This document shows, piece by piece, positions 28,001 through 41,000 of a DNA stretch of 64,000 nucleotides. Numbering within the stretch: position 1 is the first letter of the stretch; each line of letters starts with the position of its first letter. Origin of the DNA: Sipunculus nudus (lineage: Eukaryota; Annelida; Sipuncula; Golfingiida; Sipunculidae); the NCBI GenBank assembly GCA_026874595.1, contig CM049318.1, positions 49,442,750 through 49,506,749 on the forward strand. The letters are read 5' to 3'. Both the position numbers and the translations under genes were made by a program. The notes under the pieces are model-generated. The model saw only the letters and a program-made list of their open reading frames with translations. It was not told the origin of the DNA and made no database searches.

Positions 28001-28674
28001 AAGAAATGGAAAACGTGTCATATCGAAACCTGAAGGCTGAACTCTTGTTCGCCGACATTTGTACCAAATACTAGACGGTGTGAAATGAGTGTTATGTAGA
28101 GTTTATATTTAGTTTGAAGAGGGAATAATATTTTAATTTGAGGTATAACAGTGTCAACGGGAACAACTAAATATAAATTTTACAACATTTTTCCTATACA
28201 GATCCTGAGATCATATTGAACAATGAAAAGCTCTCAGTATAATAATATTACTATTTATTTATTCCAGTTATACTACTGTTCTTACTATTTTACATATTTC
28301 TGTACTTCTCATCTTTGTCCAGTTTACTTCGATTGCAACTACGACATTGCAATGCTGGTTGACATGTCTGGAAGCATCATCGAATTTTCCCCCTTTGATG
28401 TTAACTGGAAGTACCTGAGGAGGTTCCTGAAAGATTTTACAGAAAATACCAAAAATACATACCAGCAAGATGTTCTGCTCAGTCTCACAACCTTCCGAAA
28501 CTATGGAAATCTAAAGTTTAACTTCGCTGATTGCAATGGAAACACAAACGTTTCTTGTATGATCGAGGAGATTGACAAGCTCAGGGATCCGGTAAGTTAT
28601 CATTACATTCATTAACTTCATCAAAGTATATAATAAAAATAATAATAATATGCCACTACTGCTGCTACTAATTT

Positions 28675-28709
<35 letters not shown>

Positions 28710-30432
28710 ATAATAATAGTGAAACCACTTATAATACGAATATTACTGCCACTATACTAGTAGAGGTAGTAGTAGTAGAATGCTCGGCGGTTGCGACTGT
28801 CTGTATTCAATAAGCGCAAACTCGCACTCGGTAAACCTCGGCTGATTCCATCGGGAAAACAGTCCGGCAAGGCAAGGTCAAGGCCGGGTCAGTTAACAAA
28901 TGGACGAAAGTGTAACAGCGAACCAATGCATGTTGTGTACCTGTCCTCACAGATTCTACCGGTTAAGCCGATAAGAGAACACTGAGTCACGAAACAGAAA
29001 AAATCAAGATATATTCGTTTTCTGTATGAAAATAAAGTCCTCGCAAGGTGGACGATATATGCAGCATCTATGATAAATTAAACGTTAATGTTAAAAGTGC
29101 TGTCAGGACCACGCCAGATTTCATGTACAGCAATATATCAAGGCAATATCATGTACCTAATTATCGCTTATCCATGTATATTTATTTTAAACTTTGAAAA
29201 TTTAAATATTTTTCTTTACGAGTCAGTGGAAATGGTAACCGGGTAGATTTCCGGCGATGGGTGCCGTATATTTTGGTATTTTATTGAGTCATACACACAA
29301 GGGAGGCCTAATCGGCATCGATCGGCTGAGGTGTTCCGAAATCGTAAAATGGACGGAATTTTTCGCCAACTTTAGATTGTCCGTGTTCTGTCATATAGCA
29401 AATATTGTGTATGTCTGTGCAAGCAGTTCACTGAATCTTATATATACCGGGATCGGCCCAGGATTTTTCCCCTCAACAATTTGCCTTCCTAACAAAATTG
29501 GGGCTCGTCTAACGTTACGGACAACTTTGTGGCCCAGGGAATAAGCTCACCAAAGTGTGACTCCTGGGATAAATAGTCTTGTTCTGATAGCAGAACGCTC
29601 TTAAGAGGGGGTGTGTTACGGGGTGACATAAAAGCGGACCGAACTATCTCCCTAGTGAAGCTTGCTTTGCTAGCGAAGCGGTTGGTACGGCGGACATTTG
29701 CGCCACCGACCTGGGTTCGAAATCCCGGATCGGCCCAGGGTTTTCCCCTCATTTATTTGTCTTCGTAACAATATATATATAAATATATATATTGTTACAG
29801 GGTGACATAAAAGCGGACCGAACTGTGCTAGCGAAGCGGTTGGTTCGCAGGACTATGTATATATATACAGTGAAGCACCATTCATAAGAACACCGTTTGC
29901 CGGAATATTTACAGATGTAAATTTGGACATCTGAAAATGTAACCTGTATATATAGTTATGTTACTTTATTCAAAGTTGAAGATATATTGACGCCATTGTG
30001 TGCTTCAGTTTTACGATTCTCCCTCTTTCAGGATGGAGCCACTAACATGGTAAGGGCTTTCACTGAAGTCAGAGATAAAGTCTTCGGAGTACGTGGAGAT
30101 CGCTCGAACGTCCCAGATTTGATCATGTACATGACGGACGGTTTCCCCAATCCGTTCGACCCACAGCTCTTCCCTCTGACCCGCGATATTAAGGACAAAG
30201 ATAACATACGTATCTTCGGCATCGGTGTGACCAAAAAAGTGAACGTGTCAATTTTGTATGACATCGTCTCATACCCCCCAGAAGAAAATTTCCTCCTTGC
30301 CGACGATTTCGTGCAACTGGCCTCGAAAATCGATGAGATCATTCAAAGAACGTGCGTTGTGCCGACAACAACACCGGCGCCTACCACTCCAGTTCCTTAT
30401 AAAAGTAAGTATATTACCTTTCGCATTACTGA

Positions 30433-30496
<64 letters not shown>

Positions 30497-33400
30497 TATA
30501 CAAAAGTCTGATTTATATCATCAACCACACCCGAGTGGCTAGGAAACTGTTTACACGACTTGGCCCTTTCTTACGCATGGGCACACTGCCATCCATCCAT
30601 TAATATTACATATATGTCGCATTTGGCCGTTGTTGTCATATTTTGTTATAATTTATTTATGCCTTTTTAAATACAAAGTTTGCTTCTTATTGCCATTTTT
30701 TGTATAGCTGAGTAGAACCCGACACCATGGAAGTTGAGAGTTGAAGCTAACTTTGAAATTCAACTTCAAATTACAACTCACACCAAACACGCGGGCGTAC
30801 AAACGTCACACATATGTGTTTCAGTCATACTACTTTTTTCAAACATAAATAAAATGTCTGATGATTATAATGATGTGATGTTGAGGTTGTTGATGATAAT
30901 GATGTTAATGATGATGATGTTTGCGACGACGACGATGTTGCTGACGACAACAACGAAGGGATAATGATGATGTTGATGACGACGAGAACGAAGGGGATAC
31001 TGATGATGTTGATGACGACAACAACGAAGGGGATAATGATGATGTTAATGACCACGACAACGAAGGGGATAATGATGATGTTGATGACGACAGAAACGAA
31101 GGGGATAATGATGATATTAATGACGAAAACAATGTAATGGATAATGATGATGTTGATGACCACGAAAACGAAGGGGATAATGATGATGTTGATGGCGACG
31201 ACAACGAAGGGGATAATGATGATGTTGATGACCATGAAAACGAAGGGGATAATGATGATGTTGATGGCGACGACAACGAAGGGGATAATGATGATGTTGA
31301 TGACGACATCAACGAAAGGGATAATGATGATGTTGATGACGACATCAACGAAAGGGATAATGATGATGTTGATGACGAAATCAACGAAGGGGATAATGAT
31401 GTTGTTGATGACAACGAAAATGATAGTAATAATGATAATGTTGATGACGACGACAACGAAGGGGATAATGATGATGTTGATGACAATCACAACGATAGTA
31501 ATAATGATAATGTTGATGACGACATTAACGAAAGGGATAATGATGATGTTGATGATGACAACAACGAAAGGGATAATGATGATGTTGATGACGACAACAA
31601 CGAAGGGGATAATGATGTTGTAGATGACGACAACAACTAAGAGGATAATGATGAAGTTAATCGGCCACAGAACCGGAGAGTACAACTCAGCAACCGGGCC
31701 CCTAATCACTTAGTGCATATAAGCCTGTCAGTAAAACCTACGTATATTTGGTTCTGCATACGTTCGTCTGCAAAGAACTCAGGTTTAGGGGGACTTTTCA
31801 TTATATTTTGAAGAAACCTGCATCGAACTTAAAATTTTCAGTGCTGGTCTTCAAAATGGTGCTCTTTGATTCACATCGCGACCGATATGTTTGACTAGAC
31901 AGCGTCAGTTCTCGGTCTGTGGCTCACTTGAGTTTACGGCCGAAATCGCCTGCAGCTGGGCGCTGGCGGCCGACAAGGTCGCTACGATGATGAGGATGAT
32001 GTTTGCAACACTATTGACGATGATGATCCTGATGAAGACAACGACCATGATGATGTTGATGCCGATGATGATGGTATTTTTTTTTTTTTGCTTCAGGATG
32101 CTCTGATCCTGGTGACATGGTGTTCGTGATGGATTCCTCCGGGTCTATCGGGGGTAACAATTTCGAGACAATCAAGCAGTTTGTATCTGAGATCATCATG
32201 GGACTTCCAGTAGAAAACGACCAAGTTCGAATCGGTGTTGAACACTTCTCAACCAATTACAAGCTTGTCTTCCATCTAAACAAGTCAGTTCTTTTGATTT
32301 CTATTTTAACATTTAGATAGCACAAGAGACAGCATGATAACATTTTTAATATATTAAATTTCCTTTCATCATAAGTTAAAAGTTTCGAGCACTCCATTAT
32401 TCAGCTTATATATTTATATTCTCTATCTGGTTTTAAATCGTATCCCTTTTTGTTTGAACATTTACTAATTCCACATGTTATACTTAACTAGGAATATGCA
32501 TTCTAAGGAGTGCAAGCATCCGTCATGGGGGTCTCTAAAGGAAGATGCTACCAAATTGTGTTTGCATTAATTTTCGACCTATTTTCCTAGTTTCATGTAA
32601 AGATGACGGTAAATTTGTGAATGTTCCTTCATGATTTTCCTGCTCTGGATCCTAAACCGAATCCAACCGATTCTTCATTAGTCAATTCCCGAAATGGCCT
32701 TTATTGTGAACGAATAGACAAACAAACAAACACACACGAACGGAGATGAACGCACACCCTCTTTCAAAAGCATTTATATATAACTAGAAATCTGTTCTGT
32801 TAAAACCATATTTGGTGTGATAAAGATGGCATCCCTCGTTCTCTTTGTACATTTGCTACCGACATTTCACTATGGTAGTATTGGGATTATGGATACGGTT
32901 TCAGAATATATCCGATATATTGGTATATAGCTTTACGTTGATTCGCATATCATGATAGAATTTTCAAATATGGATATTTCCAAGTTTTTTGTTAAAAGTG
33001 GCTAAAACTGACTTTTGAAGTAAAAATAATATATCTGTTACAAATTTAGATATCTAAATGGGCTGGGGTTAATGACAGGCGAGGGTAAAAGCCGCTAAAG
33101 TGTTTTATAGAAGTTTAGTAGGAAATATTCAAGGTTGCGGGATATACCAAATATTAAATGTCCCTTATAGGAAATTTGCATAACTGCTCGATGACTAATT
33201 GGTATACAAAAAACATTTCCATACAAAGAAAAAGAAAAAAAAGTGCTGAACACAGTCATAATAAATAATCATACACAAATATTCTCTCCTCACATAACTG
33301 ACTTCCTGATAACTGCAGGAAAGTCAAGTGTCAAGTTAACAGTTTTATTGTTTAAGGACGGCAGCCTTGCGATGTGTACGCTCTTTACACAGCGCTTTAC

Positions 33401-34633
33401 CTATAGGGCTACTTCCTATATCGTAAGGCGCTGTTTGTTATGACCTCGTAATTTGCTTTGCAACACCAGAGGGGAGCACTGTATTTTTGTCCAATCAGAT
33501 TAAACTTTGTGCTGGAAGACAAAGCCAATCGAGGAATACACGGAGCCAATCATATTCATTTCTTTTTGAGTGACAGCTCCTCCCCCAGCGTAACCGTCTA
33601 AACAGGCCACAGGCTCAGAGAGAATTGCCCCTAACGTGGTTTGCTTAGGGCCTTGGCACATAGGATGCTCGGCCGGTGAGCTGTAATTCAAACGAAACGT
33701 AACAACAAAGGCTGCGTGCACACCTCGCTGGCTGGTTTCAGTTCTGTAGACAACAGATAATGGCTACGCTAACAAAGTCATAATGTCATAATCGAATCGG
33801 TCGATGATGCGAGATTGCAGAGGGAGCAATTTAAATTCGACCGGAAACTCATCAAACGGCGCTTGAAGCGCGGCAATGGGCGGAGCCAGGATGCCTGTTG
33901 AGTGTTTGTTTTTTGGCATCTGATTGGCTGCTTGTCACATCGTACGCATGTTTATTTCAGGGGACAACAAACCGCCACCTGGTGTCTAAATATATCATAA
34001 ACGGTCACAGCTGGCAGCGTGAAAATCAGTTGCTTCTTTAGAAGCGCAAGATTTCCGCTGCCTCGGGAGCGTATGCGATGTGGTACATTGCTGTGATTGT
34101 GCACTTAATCTATTCCTCTCTGTTCTAATCCACAGTCCCAAAAAAAAATCTCTAGTTGCCAGGTTATTTTCACATGTAAGCCCTAAAAAATTTGTTTTTA
34201 AATGTTTTTTAGGGTATTGTCAACAACAATTAAGTATTTTCCAAAGTAAAATTAGTACAAAATAATGCCATATTTCGTGTTTGTGAAAACAGTTCTGCAT
34301 AAACTTATATTGTGTCATTATATTTAACATGATAATGTATTAATTTAAATATATTATATTAATAATTTGTATACAATAAAAAATACACCTTTTTTATATA
34401 AAATTTGAATACCATCGCAATACGTATCGCAGTACGCTACCACATATCGCAATTTATTGCCAACGAAAGTTGTAGGCGATAACCAGCCCTAGGTCTACAG
34501 TTACGGGAGCCAAGGAGATTATTATTTTTAAGTTTAATACTAATACACACGTTTTAAATAGATTTTTTTATCAATCGCCTATACACAGCGAATCGAGACA
34601 AACAAACAAAATGGTTATAAAGGCTATAAATAA

Positions 34634-34681
<48 letters not shown>

Positions 34682-34943
34682 TACCGTTCAACGTCACGGT
34701 AAACTTTGTGGCCCAGGGAATAAGCACTCCAAAATGTGATTCTTGGGATTGATAGTCTTGTTCTGATAGCAGAATGCTCTAAAGAGGGTGTGTGTTAAGG
34801 AGTGACATAAAAGCGGAACGAACTGTCTCGCAAGTGAAGCTTGCTTGCCATCGAGGCGGTCGGTACGCCGGACTTGTGCACCACCAACATATGTTCGAAT
34901 CTAGGATCGGCCCAATGATTTCCCCCAAATAATTTGTCTTCGT

Positions 34944-35012
<69 letters not shown>

Positions 35013-38000
35013 AGCTATCCAGTCTGCCCGGAAGCATGTAATATACATATAAATATACATTGGGCTCTTCCATCGGTTGAGAGGTAGGGTAGAGACCCGT
35101 GGGGAGAGCAGTTTTGGCAAGCGCGTGTATGGACAGTAAAGCAATGGCGAAGCTAGTAGCCAGCAAGCCTCCGTCTTTTTCCAACGACGCTTCACCGAGA
35201 CTGGCAGTATACCAACATTTTGCAGAGAGAGAAAAAATTCGTGTTGTTGTATTTTTATTCTGGGTAAAACCGTACAATTATTCCAGATTTATAATCTTGA
35301 ACTAACTTTACAGAGTTTCCACGCCTCCTTAAGGTTCGAACAAGATATAATCTGCTTCATATAAAACCGGACGTTCCACATTGTTGATAGTTAACTAAAA
35401 TGTTATGCAGACTAGAGGGATATAAGATTGTTGGGACTATGTAAATGAATAAAGTGATATAACAAAACTAATGACGTAATCCAGGGGCGTAGCCAGGATT
35501 TATATGTAAAATTCTATGCTAGTTTGAGACTGTAAAGAAAAAATTAGATTCTACCGTAAAACTGCCTAGAACTGAAAAGTTACTGTAACATTTTTAAAAT
35601 ATTAAAAAAATAGAAACATCTGCCATAACATCGATGAAAATAGAGAATTGGTCAATAAGTGTTAATAATTATAATCAGTTTAATTTTGTTAACATTGGTC
35701 TGGATTGCATGATTCATTATCACAAGATTTTAAGTTATCTCATGAAATAAATCAGAAACAACAGCCCCGGGAGAGATTCCTTCCACCTTCTTTTTTTTTT
35801 TGCAAATGAAAATGTAAAGTAATTAGTATAGATGTAAACATGGCCATATTTTCATATGTACACTTTCTAGCAGATTTATAGTGTCTGGGAAGTTTATCAT
35901 TAATTATACTTGTAAAGTCAGCTGGAGGGGGATGTGGATCATGCTCCCCCTTAGACATCCCTCTGGCTATCGTGCGGAATTTATATCAAACATTACATTT
36001 TGCTTCATGTATTATGCTTTTTCTTTCACCAGACACTCAGATCGCCAGTCCATGGCTGATGACGTCATGACTATGAAGTATGCCGGGGGAAACACAGGTA
36101 CAGGGTACGCCTTGAGGTATGCACGCGACTCCATGCTGACAACTGGCAATGGCGACAGGCCGGACCGGAAAAATGTGGTGGTGGTTTTGACTGACGGCGG
36201 ATCACAGAACCAGAGACTCACAATGGAAGAAGCTACGAAACTTAAACAGAAGGCACATGTAGTTGCGATCCAAATCGGGTCGTGGGTAAACGAGGCAGAG
36301 CTCCACGGTGAGTTAATTATTATACATTCTTTCTTTCTGCTCATTTTTATGATGTCTCCGAAACGATTTTCATTTTTATATTCAATAATTTTCTTTTCAA
36401 CACCGACATCATATTAACTAATGAAATTATAATGTTATTAACAATAATGACTTAAACGTTCCCATCGTATTAACATATGATTGCTAATTCCTTAAACTAA
36501 TTGAAATGTATGAAAGAAATAAGCGATCCTTCAGTATAATTAATAACTCCTGTTATATTTTTACCACTTTAAGCTGTATAATCACATATGCACGTGTATT
36601 ATGAAAGAATTGAATGACTTGGGTACAGAGAAAAAAAACAACATATCACTTGATTTCAGTTTTTTCCTCTCAATATAATGAGGAATTAGTTTTCATTTTT
36701 TTTCTTATGTAGAATATATTTATGCCTTTTATCTGCAACTTTGTTGCTGGAGGAAGCGAATAAATAATATAAGTAAATCCTGCATGTGATGAACCATCCG
36801 AGTGTCAAAAGTATTCTAATGGTCTTTTTGGCTTCTTTTATACGGGTCTAATGTATGATTCTATTTCTGTACTTCTTTTAATAAATCGATCGACAGTCAG
36901 TATGACGTTTCATGCGTCTCTTCTCAAGCGAGTCCAGGTATGAAGCCTGGGAGGTCTTTGGTCCTTCTGCGATGGCCAAGCGCCAGAAAGATCTGTTGCG
37001 AGCGATATTCTCCCAGTTGTTAGCATCAATTCGGAATGCAGCCAATTCAGATTAAGGGCGTCGTTGTCCTAAGGTGGGGCCTACCTTTTGGCCTTGGAGC
37101 GTTAGCCAATTCTCCATAGAGAATTGCATTTGGTAGGCGGGTGTCATCCATCCGATATTCATGTCCAGCCCAGCGGAGGCGGTTGGGGCGTAGCAGTGTG
37201 TATGAATCAGAGCATGTTTTCTCCAGCAGGAATGAATTTCATGATATTTCCATCGTGTGTTAAACAGGTGCAAGAGCGCAGATATTGGAGTCTGGCAGCA
37301 AGTTTTGCAGCAAGTGCAGGCAAGAGTTCCTCTGCATTAATTATGAACCAGTCATGTTGGGATTTCATTTTTCGATGCAGAGTGCAACATCTGAAACGAT
37401 GGTTTGAAAGCAATTCCAGACTGGTTCAACTCCGTCTTGAATTTGGTTGTGAGGTTTTTGTGGGAGTGTGAAATTAGCTCTGTGATGTGCGTTGCCGTCA
37501 CTTTAAGGCAGGGGGAAGGTTTGAACTTTCCATGTTTGGCCTTTCTCAATGACAACCGCAGCTTGCAGCGCACCAGGGAGTGATCAGTATCACAGTCAGC
37601 GGAGTGTAAGGTACGGCATTGAGTTACCTCCCGTAGGTGTTCGGGCCTCTCAAGAATATAATTTAGCTGGTGCTAGCGACCTGAACGAGGATAGTGCCAT
37701 GTAACTTTGGAGCTTTCTGTCCCCTGGAAGTAGGATCCCGTGAGGCATAGCTTGTGGGAGGTGCACACTTCCAACAAGCGCTGTCCATTGCCATTCATGT
37801 TACAGAAGCCAAATTTGTCAGGCCAAGCTGAATGTACACAGCCATCATTAGCATTGGAATCACTGATGATTATTAATTTATTAGACATTCATTCTTTAGA
37901 GTTTTCCTGATTTTGGTATCGAGTTCCTCGAGATATTAGAGGCATTAATGGACAGAGCATACGCAAAAATAACTGTGTTGTGTCCGCTGTTGGTGTTTAG

Positions 38001-41000
38001 TCTAATAGACATCAGGCCAGGTCAAATCGGGACAGGTTGATCAACGTGTTGACACGCTCTGGCATACCAGCACCAACTATGGGTCAAATAGTTCATCCAC
38101 CTTGCAGCAGAGGTTGATACGATGATGTCTATGGCACCTGGAATACTGTCCACAGAGTCAGGACGGTAAATCACAGCGGCCCGGGAAGCAGATGAATGTC
38201 TCGATACGTCAATGATCACATGGCATCATACCAAGTTAGCTGGTCACTGCGGGCAACCCAGATCTTCACCAGACGTCGAACGCAAGTGCTCCGCTGGACA
38301 ATGTAGTTCTGAGTCAGGAGGTGTTACTATCTCCTAGGCAAGCATTCTATCACTAGCTCTCTGACTCGACGCTTGCCGTCTCAAGCAACTCTATTTCTCC
38401 ATTATGATGTCGAAAAACAGATTCTAAGCTACTGGCAAACCGAGAGTACTCTGTTACTCACTGTGCCGTCCTTTGTACAGAAACTCATAAAAATTCATTA
38501 TGTGTAAAACAGCAAACATCAAACTTCAAACATTTATTGTGTGTTGCTTAGTTCATGGTTAATTAAATCAGTTCAAGTGCCTTGAACAGTTAGCTTTACA
38601 AGTGTTTTTATAATTAAAACATATCGTTTCAGCTATTGCCAGCTATCCATATGATACCAATGTCATCAAGGTGAGCAACTTCTTGGCGCTCCAAAACATT
38701 ACAGATCAGCTAAGAAACCTGATCTGCAACAGTGAGTATGCTGCATGATAGATCCCTCCACCTAAATAACGGCAAACTTGCTGGATTATTGACGAATCAA
38801 AAACAATTTTACTTGTTTTATAGGTTTAACTTTAAATAAATATTTCTGAGCTATTTGTAGTTCTAAGCATTAACCTCTATCGGGTTATAAACAATGTTCT
38901 AAGATGCGTATATTCATATATGCCTCTCTCTAATGTAAAGCCTTGTTTGTATCCGATAGCATCATAGTATATAGTTAAAACCCCAAATAATATGTCTGGG
39001 CAATTATACCTATATTTTAACATGATGCTTGGGTTATCCTGTACATGTTACAGGTATGCTTCAGTTAATCCTATTTAGTCTAATATCTGAAATTGGTTGA
39101 GGTTTTATTTTCATCTGGATAGAATTGTGAAACCCAAATCTTCTGTGCACCACAATGTAGAACACATTCTCAGATTTTAGAACATGTACATACCAATGGT
39201 TCCCCGACCAGATGCTTGTAAAATATTAAGGAATATAAAAGAAACAATGCTTTTAGATGCTTATAGACATTTCTGAAACCTTAAAGTATGCGAATCGTAT
39301 TGAAAAATCAAATCTTCAAAATTAATTAAATTTTATACAAATCTTACCATTATCAATTTAATGCCCTGGTGTATCCTTGCATAGTGTCCATGTTAGAAAG
39401 ACGCTATTGTAATGATCTGACAGGAGTATTGTTATTTCTACCTTAGATAACAAGCAGTGCACTGACGATTACTGTGAAAATGGCGGCACATGTGTAGACG
39501 TCAACGGAAAGGCGATCTGTACCTGTCCAGATGGGTTCATTGGAGAGAGATGTGATTCACGTACGTATAGAGACATGCAATCATGCGTCTTTCTATTACT
39601 GGTATTCATATGTATTCCTTTATCATTTAAAGAGACCTGTTCTCATACAAGGAATGCGTAATATACATAAAATATAGTGTTTACTCCTTAAACTATTATT
39701 GTAACTGTCGTTATTTCATTTTAAAAATCGTTTGCTACTCATATGCGCAAGTGCAAATAATCTTGTACCGGGCGCATTTCGTAGTTCTAAACATAAACAG
39801 AGCGAGCACGCAACCTGATGGCCGTACCGCGCAGCTTCACAAATCAAGATTTTTTAGCCCCCATTCGATGGTTCTTCTTTCATGTCTCTTCTCCTTGAAT
39901 GGGGAGCTGTCTCTAGTCTTTCTATGATAAATATACATGTGCTTTCTCGCATACGGAACCATGACCTATACAAGAGGTTAACTCTGCCGTGATGGTCTTG
40001 CATTGAAACTTTTGCATTCGATGACATTTAACTGATAACGGGATACAATACACACACTTTTGCAAAATATTGTTGTACCATTAACACTGCAGTCTTTTCA
40101 TCTGATAATAACAATACCTTTTAAATAATACCACTTATGAAGCATAATAGGTTAAATTTACATAAAGCCGAAAGCTGTTTAAATCAGTTTATGATGATAT
40201 TGATGAAAAGCTCTGTTACCTTATGTTTATAAGATGTTGGTCTCTGCTTGTTTCATCTAGCATGCAAGGACCCTGCAGATATCATCTTCACCCTGGACAA
40301 ATCTGGTTCCATCGGGCCGCAGAATTTCCAGAAGCAGCTCGACTTTGTGAAGAACGTCGTCAGCTACATGAACTTTGACATGCAAAGGTATGTATATTGC
40401 AGGACACACGACCAGAAGCGGATCCAGGGGAGGGCTCCAGACCCCCCCCCCCCCATTCCACCGTTTTTCAGCCGCCGCAGCTTTTTTGAGGGTTTCAGAC
40501 CATTTTTGCGACCTAGATCCCCTTTTTCCGGACATGGGAACCTTTTATTTTAAGTTTTTTTAGTAAGGGCTCCTAGGTTGGATCCCTCCTTTTCCTAAAT
40601 CCTGGATCCGCCCCAGCCATCCTCGATTCCCTCTTTGATCGTAAGTATAAATGTATAACCGTGGACACAAAGCGTACTAACTGACGTGGCTAGTGAAGCT
40701 TGCTTTATTAGCGAAGCGGTAGAACGTCTGACTTGTGTGTCACAGGTTACGGGTTCAAATCCACATTTGGGTCTCTTTCACCCGTCAGAATGGTGGCAGC
40801 GGTGGGATCAGGGAAGGTGGTCTCATGGTTTAAAAATCCCATTCAGTTCAATTGTACGACCACCGCTGCAGATTAAAACGTCCTGGGATTTTTTTTCCTC
40901 CGTTAACATAGTATATAATACCAAATACAATAAACCGACATGCTACATTTAAAGGATCATTGAAAACAGATGTAAACCTTCAGCCATCCTCTCTGGAAAG

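Noticed and set aside
28268-28322. Upstream extension of exon 4 from an AG at 28267
   Set aside because: That acceptor would enter exon 4 in the wrong phase; the AG at 28322 restores the vWA frame.
30028-30342. 104-codon minus-strand frame
   Set aside because: Lies opposite exon 5 of the vWA gene and has no domain features.
30825-31709. 294-codon minus-strand frame of Ile/Val repeats
   Set aside because: Antisense translation of the 36-bp minisatellite; all frames stay open because the unit is a multiple of three.
33500-33721. 73-codon minus-strand frame within the CCAAT-rich element
   Set aside because: No domain, crosses inverted-repeat element sequence.
36012-36344. 110-codon minus-strand frame
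   Set aside because: Antisense of exon 7.
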